From BRH-c25 sp041690515 (GTDB lineage Bacteria > Bacillota > Clostridia > Lutisporales > Lutisporaceae): a stretch of 32,843 nucleotides of DNA. Below the pieces are notes generated by a model. The model did no database searches, was not told the DNA's origin, and saw only the letters and a program-made list of their open reading frames with translations. Shown here one piece after another: positions 24,141-30,715 of the stretch. The stretch spans positions 1-32,843 of the forward strand of contig JAWLHF010000025.1 of the NCBI GenBank assembly GCA_041690515.1, written 5' to 3'. The translations under genes were made by a program, and so were the position numbers. Positions within the stretch are counted from its first letter, which is position 1, and the number at the start of each line of letters is the position of its first letter.

Positions 24141-25007
24141 CTATCTATAATTTTCTTCCTCTATATCTCTATGCTCCACGATTACTCTATGGTTGTTCTC
24201 CTTCAGCTTCTTACTCAGCATGTTGGCCATTGTGACCGATCTATGCCTTCCTCCTGTACAGCCGATTGCAATAACCAGCTGCGACTTACCCTCTTTAATG
24301 AAATGAGGAATCAGATACTCGACCATGTCATTCAATTTATCCATGAATTCTACTGCTGCCGGCCACTTCATCACATAATTTCTTACACCTTCATCATCAC
24401 CGCTTAGTTTTTTAAGATCCTCAACATAATATGGGTTCGGCAGAAACCTTACATCGAATACCATGTCTGAATCCAAAGGTATACCGTACTTGAAACCAAA
24501 GGAAAGTACATTTATGATAAGACCTTCCGATTTGCCTCCCTCTACAAACAGGTGGATAATCTCCTCCTTAAGCTCTGAGGGACTCATGTTCGTCGTATCT
24601 ATTATATTCGTAGCTTTTGATTTTATTTCCTCAAGTCTTCTTCTTTCAGCCTTTATGCCCTTTATTATCCTGCCGTTTGCAGCCAAAGGGTGCATCCTTC
24701 TGCTGGATTTGAATCTTTTTATGAGGGTTTCATCAGAGGCTTCCAAGAAAAGTATGTCATATGTATGGCCTGATGCTTGAAGTTCTTCAAGGCTGCCCAG
24801 AAGCTGGTCGAAGAATTTCCCTCCTCTTATATCTATGACTATAGCCGGCTTATCTATTGTACCTTTACTGTCCGAGCACATTTCTGCAAACTTGCTTATC
24901 AAAGCAGGTGGCAGATTGTCAACACAAAAATACCCCAAGTCTTCAAGACATTTGATGGATTGGCTTTTTCCAGCCCCGGACAAACCTGTCACTATCAAGA
25001 ACTTCAT
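24141..25007 (-). CDS. rapZ: RNase adapter protein RapZ / nucleotide-binding protein YvcJ
   Basis: A 288-aa P-loop ATP/GTP-binding protein. Walker A is VTGLSGAGKSQSIKCLEDLGYFCVDNLPP, VIDIRGGKFF is Walker B-like, and VLSFGFKYGIPLDSDMVFDVRFLPNPYY begins the C-terminal domain, which ends with IAIGCTGGRHRSVTMAN. In enterobacteria RapZ directs RNase E to the GlmZ small RNA; in Firmicutes YvcJ affects competence and its role is less clear. The ATG follows GGGGG. It is 11 bases after the PHP gene and precedes yvcK, the standard Firmicutes order. Confidence 0.97.
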   Translation of the reverse strand: MKFLIVTGLSGAGKSQSIKCLEDLGYFCVDNLPPALISKFAEMCSDSKGTIDKPAIVIDIRGGKFFDQLLGSLEELQASGHTYDILFLEASDETLIKRFKSSRRMHPLAANGRIIKGIKAERRRLEEIKSKATNIIDTTNMSPSELKEEIIHLFVEGGKSEGLIINVLSFGFKYGIPLDSDMVFDVRFLPNPYYVEDLKKLSGDDEGVRNYVMKWPAAVEFMDKLNDMVEYLIPHFIKEGKSQLVIAIGCTGGRHRSVTMANMLSKKLKENNHRVIVEHRDIEEENYR

Positions 25008-25018
25008 AGTAAAACCCC

Positions 25019-25753
25019 CTATTTCACTGCATTGATAATCTGTTCACTGGTCAAACCGGCTTCAATGGCTATATCAAGACCATTCTTAAGATTTCCTACA
25101 TCTTCAGGTGAATGAGCATCACTGTCTATAACGAAGCTTGCTCCTTCTTTTGCTGCGGCAATCACATGCTCAGCCCTCATAAAGCTGCTGTGGGAGTTGA
25201 TTTCGAGGGCTGTACCGACTTTTGCCGCTTCTCTTGCAATAAGTGTCGTATCAAGAGGTATACGGGCACCCGGATGTGTTATTATATCTATTTTATGCTT
25301 CCGTATCGCCTTTATCATTGATTCGGTATTTCTTTCCTTAATTCCTTCCGTACCAATGTTAAATATTTTGGACATATAGTTCCTGCCGTATAAGTTGAAT
25401 ACGTCCTTCACAGTCTTCGGCAGCACCATCATATGGAAGCCTACAAGGAGTATGTCAAGATATTTGCGTATTCCATCATCCATGTCAATATCGCCCTCAG
25501 CACTGATAACATTGCATTCCATACCCAGGAGCACTTTAATACCCTCTGTGCTTTCATTTATCCTGTCTACCTCATCCCGCATCTTTGCAATATCCTTAAG
25601 CCTTACCCCATATGCAAAATGTCTTATCCCGTGATCTGTAATCGCAATTTCGGTAAGTCCTTTTTTCCTTGCTGCTATGACATTATCCATTATGTTTCCG
25701 GTACCATGACTGTATACCGTATGGGTGTGGTAATCCGCAAAAAGCTTTATCAA
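25019..25753 (-). CDS. PHP domain phosphatase-like protein (YcdX type)
   Basis: A 244-aa protein with the full PHP metal set: DYHTHTVYSHG, ITDHG, GMECNVIS, VGFHMM, THPGARIP and DSDAHSPEDVG. PHP proteins of this kind are trinuclear-metal phosphoesterases; the substrate is unknown. A start at GTG 25762 is possible, but TTG 25753 has GAGGTGG 5 bases upstream and is preferred. It precedes rapZ by 11 bases, a common clostridial neighbourhood. A paralogue of similar length lies at 29521-30246. Confidence 0.9.
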   Translation of the reverse strand: MIKLFADYHTHTVYSHGTGNIMDNVIAARKKGLTEIAITDHGIRHFAYGVRLKDIAKMRDEVDRINESTEGIKVLLGMECNVISAEGDIDMDDGIRKYLDILLVGFHMMVLPKTVKDVFNLYGRNYMSKIFNIGTEGIKERNTESMIKAIRKHKIDIITHPGARIPLDTTLIAREAAKVGTALEINSHSSFMRAEHVIAAAKEGASFVIDSDAHSPEDVGNLKNGLDIAIEAGLTSEQIINAVK

Positions 25754-25875
25754 GTCTTCCACCTCTTATTTCTATATCTGATTTACCTCTTAATAATATC
25801 ATTATTATTATCAAAATGCCATTTGTCATACTAAAAATGAGACTGTTGAATAATAGTAGAAAAATGCGACATAGT

Positions 25876-25991
25876 CACATTTTCGGTTGCGAGATGCAGG
25901 CACAGGGTCATGTCTCAGGGGTCCTGTTGCGAGTTTCGGGTGTTTATGCAGGGCTTTGGAGGGTTTTTACTCCAGCCGCAACCATGATGTG
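25876..25991. ncRNA. Candidate structured RNA segment (strand undecided)
   Basis: CACAT (25876-25880) pairs with ATGTG (25987-25991), and GGTTGCG (25885-25891) with CGCAACC (25977-25983). Inside are CAGG-GGT-CCTG (25916-25926) and GGAG...CTCC (25958-25973) hairpins. This is a closed multi-arm layout seen by eye only; no known RNA family was recognised. Confidence 0.25.
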
Positions 25992-25997
25992 TCATTA

Positions 25998-26025
25998 ACG
26001 GGAGGTTATGGAAACCGTCCCCTAC
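25998..26025 (+). repeat. Dispersed palindromic repeat, degenerate copy 3
   Basis: GGGA-GGTT and AACC-G-TCCC pair with one bulge around ATGGA, followed by the CCTAC tail shared by the other copies. Confidence 0.45.
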
Positions 26026-26053
26026 CAGTGATTTGGTTGCATTATGCATATGC

Positions 26054-26076
26054 GGGCGGCCGATGACCGCCCCTAC
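26054..26076 (+). repeat. Dispersed palindromic repeat, copy 4
   Basis: GGGCGG and CCGCCC pair around CCGATGA, followed by CTAC. It faces copy 5, which lies 19 bases away in opposite orientation. Confidence 0.7.
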
Positions 26077-26095
26077 GGATTGCCATTATTATACT

Positions 26096-26118
26096 GTAGG
26101 GGCGCGCATTGCGCGTCC
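26096..26118 (-). repeat. Dispersed palindromic repeat, copy 5
   Basis: On the minus strand GGACGCGC-AAT-GCGCGCCC followed by CTAC. The 8-bp stem has one G-T-type mismatch. Copies 4 and 5 form an inverted pair. Confidence 0.7.
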
Positions 26119-26161
26119 GTTTGTTGCACATTTTTCTATTACAGCGACAATTATAGCCACA

Positions 26162-26198
26162 AAAAAACGGGAGTGATTTTTCAACACTCCCATTTTTT
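26162..26198 (-). terminator. Rho-independent terminator of murB
   Basis: GGGAGTG (26169-26175) pairs with CACTCCC (26185-26191) around 9 nt, with seven T following on the minus strand. It overlaps the murB stop codon. Confidence 0.85.
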
Positions 26199-27108
26199 AA
26201 AACTCACCCAATATTCTTACCTCTGTCTCAAGATTCACCCCAAACTTCTCATAAACCGTCTTCTGCACGTGCCTGATCAGGTCATATACCTCCTGTGCGG
26301 TCGCTCCTCCGTTGTTCACTACGAAGCCGCAGTGCAGCGCCGATACCTGAGCTCCTCCCAGGGAATAGCCCTTCAAACCGGCATCCTCTATCAGCTTTCC
26401 GGCAAAATAGCCTTCAGGCCTCTTGAAGGTACTTCCTGCACTTGGCAGGTGAAGCGGTTGTTTACTTTTCCTTCTTTCAGTCAATTCCGCCATTATGCTG
26501 TTTATTTCATCCCGGTCACCTTTTCTGAGCTTCAGACAGCACCTGACAGCTATATGCTTACCGGGTTCTATAATGCTCTTTCTATATCCGAATTCCATCT
26601 CGGAGTTGTCGAGTCTCTTCAATCTGAGATCCTGATCCAGTATCTCTACCCATTCAACAATATCCTTCATTTCTCCGCCGTAGGCACCTGCATTCATAGT
26701 GACCGCTCCTCCGAGGGAGCCCGGTATGCCGCTGGCGAATTCCATCCCTGCAAGGCTGTTCCTGGCTGCAGTTTTGGATAATGATGATAATAAAACACCG
26801 CATTCGGCTGTGATTCTATCATTATCAATACTTACACTTCCAAGCTTCTCACCGATCTTTACAACAGCCCCTCTGATTCCCTTGTCAGACACAAGAAGGT
26901 TGCTTCCGTTTCCAATGATATAATAAGGTATAGAATTTTCTCTCAGGCTTTTTATCGCCTTTACCAGCTCCGTCCCATCATCAGGCTCAATGAATATATC
27001 CACAGGGCCTCCCAATTTAAAGGATGTATGATTTTTCATAGGCTCTTCATACATTACATTATCTATGTCAAGATTTAATGAAGTATAATTTCTACAGCAA
27101 TCCTGCAT
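26197..27108 (-). CDS. murB: UDP-N-acetylenolpyruvoylglucosamine reductase (MurB)
   Basis: The 303-aa FAD enzyme reduces UDP-GlcNAc-enolpyruvate with NADPH to UDP-MurNAc, the second committed step of peptidoglycan synthesis. FAD-binding motifs are IGNGSNLLVSDKGIRG and ASGIPGSLGGAVTMNAGAYGGEM; the substrate region has FGYRKSII, and SAGSTFKRPEGYFAGKLIEDAGLKG carries the catalytic serine. The layout is type II MurB as in other Firmicutes. The ATG at 27108 follows AAAGGGG. It is 27 bases after the CofE-like gene and ends at a terminator. Together with the nearby yvcK it gives the area a cell-wall emphasis. Confidence 0.97.
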   Translation of the reverse strand: MQDCCRNYTSLNLDIDNVMYEEPMKNHTSFKLGGPVDIFIEPDDGTELVKAIKSLRENSIPYYIIGNGSNLLVSDKGIRGAVVKIGEKLGSVSIDNDRITAECGVLLSSLSKTAARNSLAGMEFASGIPGSLGGAVTMNAGAYGGEMKDIVEWVEILDQDLRLKRLDNSEMEFGYRKSIIEPGKHIAVRCCLKLRKGDRDEINSIMAELTERRKSKQPLHLPSAGSTFKRPEGYFAGKLIEDAGLKGYSLGGAQVSALHCGFVVNNGGATAQEVYDLIRHVQKTVYEKFGVNLETEVRILGEF

Positions 27109-27135
27109 TTCGCTGTTTTCCCCTTTCAGATTTTT

Positions 27136-27837
27136 TCAGGCCTCTTCCCTTATTATCCCCATAGGTGTCTGTTCGCTCCCCTGTCCCAGCGGGTTATCCC
27201 TAAGTATTCCTACCAGCCTGTTCCTGTCAAGGGTCGGCTTTGAGGTTCCCAGTATGTTTCCACCCAGGTCATTAATATCTACTATAGCTACCTCAGCCTT
27301 TATGCTTTCGCTGATTCTCCTGGCCACCTGGTCCGGATCCGCAGGTCCGAGAACTACATATTTATTGTATGGAGGCAATGTGTTCGGAGTAGGGCCGTCA
27401 ATGGAAGAGGCTTTATAGCCTGCAACCCTGTAAAAATCCCCTTTACGCCCGATAAGTTTCCCCAAAAAGCTGACAACCGCAGCCAATAGTATCCTCAAAA
27501 CACCGCACTCCCTCAGTGCCATCTCCATTGTCTCCGGAATACCAAGACCTATACCGGAGGGCGTCTTTGTAACATATCTTGAAAGCAGCTTTGCAAGAGG
27601 CCTCGGCTTTATTTCGCTCATGGGGTATGCCCTGCCCTGGGTTATTGCTACAGCCTTCTCGCTGATAAACAATATGTCATTTTCCTTAACCGTCTCCTGT
27701 GCATATTTCTTCACTACATCCACTATGTTATCTTCTCTTGTTATCACATGGGTCTTAACAGGTATTCTGACATACTTCCTGCCATTATACTCTATCACAG
27801 GCTGCTTTTCTTTTTTTGTGCTTTTTACCTCAGACAT
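27136..27837 (-). CDS. Coenzyme F420-0:gamma-glutamyl ligase-like protein (CofE family)
   Basis: A 233-aa protein of the CofE family. KTHVITREDNIVDVVKKYA, ENDILFISEKAVAITQGRAYPMSEIKP, GIPETMEMALRECG, VAIVDINDLGGNILG and the C-terminal TPMGIIREEA match the family. True CofE adds glutamates to coenzyme F420 with GTP. Most clostridia do not make F420 and no other F420 gene is in the window, so this member may ligate glutamate or a related amino acid to another acid. The ATG follows GGAGGAG. It directly precedes murB, also a user of acidic cell-wall precursors, but a role there is speculation. Confidence 0.8.
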   Translation of the reverse strand: MSEVKSTKKEKQPVIEYNGRKYVRIPVKTHVITREDNIVDVVKKYAQETVKENDILFISEKAVAITQGRAYPMSEIKPRPLAKLLSRYVTKTPSGIGLGIPETMEMALRECGVLRILLAAVVSFLGKLIGRKGDFYRVAGYKASSIDGPTPNTLPPYNKYVVLGPADPDQVARRISESIKAEVAIVDINDLGGNILGTSKPTLDRNRLVGILRDNPLGQGSEQTPMGIIREEA

Positions 27838-28013
27838 ACAATTCTCCTCCGTTTATATAAATCTATAATTGGAATTTGTCCATTTTTAAATGTTTTATTC
27901 AATACAATCTTTAGAACGCTCATACCGTTAATCAGTCAATCATTACCCAAAGACCATCTGTAACACCCGTAACCCGCAACTGGCAACCGTCCCAATAGGA
28001 ATACCCTACAGTA

Positions 28014-29351
28014 CTACTGCCTCCGCCTCTGCTCAATCTGCCTTTCAGCATCCCTAAGTGCCTGATCAGGACTAATAGTTCCCAGCAGAGCTTCTCTGAT
28101 CTTGGTCTGTAATATAAGATCTATTTCATTCCAGTCTTCTACCTTTGGCAGATGTTCAGCAAAATATAAGCTCTGCTGTATAGTATACATCTCTTTGTCA
28201 TTTTCGTACAGATATTTGCCGGATTTTCTGACCGGAAAATAACCGAAATTAACCAGTTCATTCTGGGATTCTGCTGAGGTCAAGAACTTTATAAAATCAG
28301 CGCACACCTTCCTCTTCCCCTCATCCTTCTGCTTGAAAACAGCATAAGAACAAGTTGTAGAGCTTATGGACAGAGGTACATCTGCCTTTCCTGCAGGAAA
28401 TTTGGCCACGGTAAAGCTCACACCGTCGTTGGACAGTGAATTGCGTAGCAGAGGTACAGTTGAAGCACCTGCAATATATACCGCTGTCTTCCCTTTTAAA
28501 AATGAGGTCCATGCCTGATTTTCATTCATTACTCCAAAATCAGGGTGGGTGACCTTGAATTTGTGCTTAAGATCCCATAGTTTTTTTATTCCGGACAAGG
28601 CTTCCGGAGTATTGAAAATATACCTGCCTGTTGTCTCGTCTATTATCTGTGCTCCGTCACTCATTATTATACCAAAGGTATTATAATACCCGGGCTCGAT
28701 GAAGGAATTGAATCCATACACATCCGGCCCTCCCTTGCCGTCCGTGTCATAGGTAAGCTGTTTTAAGGCTTCTACGAACTGTTCGTAGGTCCATTCTCCA
28801 TTTTCCGGAATGCCTACATTCCTCTCATTGAATTTATCGGTGTTCAGGAGCATTGTATAGCCTGTCATCATCCAAGGCATTCCGTAAACCTTCCCTTTAT
28901 ATGTTGCAGTATCCAATATGCTGCTTATGTAGTCGGCCTTTTCCTCAAGACTTATGTACCCATCCAGAACCTCCAGATACCCATTTGATATGAAGAAAAA
29001 ATCACTGCCCACCGGTGCTATATCCGGATTTGCTCCTGTTTTGGCCGCCGCTCTCAGTAAAGTCGGCCCCTCCTTCCAGCCAAGCTCCTTGAATTCAATA
29101 TATACACCGGGATTCTTTTTCTCAAACTGCTTTATCTTGCTCTTTATCCAGCCAAAACGCGAACCGTTCCGATTGTCAAGCCTGGGGTAATCCCATAGAG
29201 TTATTACCCCGGTCCACTCAGTCTTCTTATGTTCAGGCTCCTGGCTCTTTTTGTAGCTGTCCTTCATATACTTCAGCAAATACGGTCCTGTAAATATATA
29301 AACAACCAAAATAGCGCATAAAAAAAGAGTAAATGCTCTTCTTAGGGTCAT
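28014..29351 (-). CDS. Membrane-anchored extracellular solute-binding protein (ABC sugar type)
   Basis: A 445-aa family 1 solute-binding protein. After one N-terminal membrane helix (about 5-27, RRAFTLFLCAILVVYIFTG) it has the binding-protein features FEKKNPGVYIEFKELGW, NPDIAPVGSDFF, YKGKVYGMPWMMTGYTMLLNTDKF, TYEQFVEALKQLT and FLKGKTAVYIAGAS. There is no lipobox cysteine, so it is anchored by the helix and is not a lipoprotein, which is unusual for Gram-positive binding proteins. No permease or ATPase gene is adjacent. It may serve a distant ABC transporter or act as a sensor. The ATG has GGAGGG 7 bases upstream. A palindrome (29383-29401) lies just upstream. Confidence 0.9.
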   Translation of the reverse strand: MTLRRAFTLFLCAILVVYIFTGPYLLKYMKDSYKKSQEPEHKKTEWTGVITLWDYPRLDNRNGSRFGWIKSKIKQFEKKNPGVYIEFKELGWKEGPTLLRAAAKTGANPDIAPVGSDFFFISNGYLEVLDGYISLEEKADYISSILDTATYKGKVYGMPWMMTGYTMLLNTDKFNERNVGIPENGEWTYEQFVEALKQLTYDTDGKGGPDVYGFNSFIEPGYYNTFGIIMSDGAQIIDETTGRYIFNTPEALSGIKKLWDLKHKFKVTHPDFGVMNENQAWTSFLKGKTAVYIAGASTVPLLRNSLSNDGVSFTVAKFPAGKADVPLSISSTTCSYAVFKQKDEGKRKVCADFIKFLTSAESQNELVNFGYFPVRKSGKYLYENDKEMYTIQQSLYFAEHLPKVEDWNEIDLILQTKIREALLGTISPDQALRDAERQIEQRRRQ

Positions 29352-29382
29352 TTGTATCCCTCCAAACCGGCTTTTACTCTAT

Positions 29383-29401
29383 GTATATTCGGTAAATATA
29401 C
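29383..29401. promoter_or_regulatory. Operator-like palindrome before the solute-binding protein gene
   Basis: GTATATT-CGGTA-AATATAC is a perfect 7-bp inverted repeat, 31 bases upstream of the start. The position suits a repressor site over the promoter or leader. No regulator gene is next to it. Confidence 0.4.
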
Positions 29402-29503
29402 TACTAATGAATCAAGATTGTTCTATTGTTGGTTGTGCTTATTCTTTGACTCGTGACCCATGGCATACAGATTGTGTTTCGTGGGTACCTTTGAAGAATG
29501 ACT

Positions 29504-29524
29504 GACGGCCGGTGCCGCCCCTAC
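29504..29524 (+). repeat. Dispersed palindromic repeat, copy 6
   Basis: CGGC-CGGT-GCCG with flanking GA and CCCCTAC tail. The tail, read on the minus strand, supplies the TAG stop codon of the PHP gene ending at 29521. Confidence 0.6.
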
Positions 29525-30246
29525 AGGCTTACTTTTCTTCCGTTGCTGTTCAGGTAGTCGATCAGCTTCTGAGGATCTGTGTTTATGACCAGCTCCTCGG
29601 GCATGGACAGCTCTTCAAATATCTCATCCACCTTGTCGAACCTTCCGACGTCATAGCAGACATGGCAATCACTGCCTGCAGTAAGTAATACCCCTTTTTT
29701 CTTAGCTTCTGCTGCAATTTTCCTGCAGTTTTCTTCGCTTCCTTTACGGCTTCCAATGAAGGAACTGTTGTTTATCTCTATCAGTGTTCCAGTATCAAAA
29801 GCACATTGGATAAACCTGTCTATGTCTATGGGATAATAAGGATTTCCGGGATGAGCTATTATATCCACATAGGGGTTCTGCATTGCCCGGATAAGTGCTC
29901 CGGTATTCTCCTCAACGCTTCCGGGAGCTATGCATACATCATGGAAGGATGCGATAACTATCTCAAGCCTCTTCAAATAGCTTTCAGCTACATCGAGTCC
30001 GCCCTCGTAATCCATGATATTCGCCTCTACACCCTTCAGCACCCTTACTCCCTTTATATAGTCGGGTATAACCCTTTGGTTTCCTATGTGAAATATATGA
30101 GGACCTCCCGGCATGGCAGGTCCGTGATCGGTCATCGCTATAAGCTTAAAGCCTTTTTCAGAGGCTGTTTCAGCTATTTCTGTGATTGTACTGTATGCAT
30201 GGCCGCTGGATATTGTATGGCAATGAGTATCAACTAAGTATTTCAA
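29521..30246 (-). CDS. PHP domain phosphatase (YcdX family)
   Basis: A 241-aa protein with an intact PHP site: DTHCHTISSGHAYST, MTDHGPAMPGGPH, KGVEANIMDYEG, ASFHDV, AHPGNPYYP and GSDCHVCYDVGRF. It is closer to YcdX than the paralogue at 25019-25753, for example in GHAYST. YcdX-type enzymes are zinc-dependent phosphatases. The start is a TTG at 30246 with GAGGGTG upstream. The stop codon lies in a palindromic repeat, so the last residues may differ from relatives. It follows the PspC gene by 83 bases. Confidence 0.9.
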   Translation of the reverse strand: MKYLVDTHCHTISSGHAYSTITEIAETASEKGFKLIAMTDHGPAMPGGPHIFHIGNQRVIPDYIKGVRVLKGVEANIMDYEGGLDVAESYLKRLEIVIASFHDVCIAPGSVEENTGALIRAMQNPYVDIIAHPGNPYYPIDIDRFIQCAFDTGTLIEINNSSFIGSRKGSEENCRKIAAEAKKKGVLLTAGSDCHVCYDVGRFDKVDEIFEELSMPEELVINTDPQKLIDYLNSNGRKVSL

Positions 30247-30329
30247 AAAAACACCCTCTTATTTTTGTCCTCTGGCACAGTTTCTATTGTTCAAGTATCA
30301 AGGCTGCAACTCTTAATATTGCGCCTCCA

Positions 30330-30587
30330 CTATTGCTCATCTCTGTCCATTCTGTTTTCCTGATTCTGGTTCTGGTTATAGTCTCTGCTGAATCCAGCAG
30401 GCTCATCAGGGATTATGAGTGCCGCCGCAACGTAGGCGAATACTCCCGGGAATATTCCTGTGGCAATTGTAAGGGCAACCCATATCAGTCTTATTATTGT
30501 TACATCAATGTTGAAATAGTCCTCAAGGCCGCCGCATACTCCCGCAATGGTTTTTACTGTTCTGGACTTATATAATTTTTTATACAT
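30330..30587 (-). CDS. PspC domain membrane protein
   Basis: An 85-aa PspC protein: KKLYKSRTVKTIAGVCGGLEDYFNIDVTIIRLIWV is the domain signature, with a membrane segment through about residues 32-60 (LIWVALTIATGIFPGVFAYVAAALIIP). A polar Asn/Gln/Asp/Arg-rich tail follows. In enterobacteria PspC helps sense membrane stress; single-gene Firmicutes versions are of unknown role. The ATG has a perfect AAGGAGG site. It lies between uvrC and the PHP gene. Confidence 0.9.
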   Translation of the reverse strand: MYKKLYKSRTVKTIAGVCGGLEDYFNIDVTIIRLIWVALTIATGIFPGVFAYVAAALIIPDEPAGFSRDYNQNQNQENRMDRDEQ

Positions 30588-30715
30588 TTCTTAACCTCCT
30601 TGCTTGGATTTATAAAGTACTTATTTGTATATCCCATTTCTTTAGTCATATATAATACGGAATATCTCCAAAAAAGTCTTATGATTTGAAAAAAATATAT
30701 TCATATATGTTGCAT

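Larger units (their letters stand above)
25754..26196. other. 443-bp repeat-rich intergenic region
   Basis: No gene is supported. From left to right it holds a 10-bp hairpin (25861-25883), a candidate structured segment (25876-25991), a degenerate palindromic repeat, two facing palindromic repeats, and the murB terminator. TAGAAAAATG (25857-25866) and its exact reverse complement (26129-26138) frame the core, suggesting the remains of a small mobile element. The promoter of the PHP-rapZ run should be near 25760-25860 but I cannot point to it. Confidence 0.5.

Noticed and set aside
25998..26118. CRISPR-like or tandem repeat array
   Set aside because: The three units differ in stem sequence and orientation and have no regular spacer; they are separate palindromic repeats.
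26044..26781. 245-codon plus-strand frame
   Set aside because: It runs antisense over murB and the palindromic repeats; the protein is cysteine- and histidine-rich shadow sequence without motifs.
27854..27882. TGGACA-N17-TATATA promoter before the CofE-like gene
   Set aside because: The start point would fall inside the ribosome site, leaving no usable leader.
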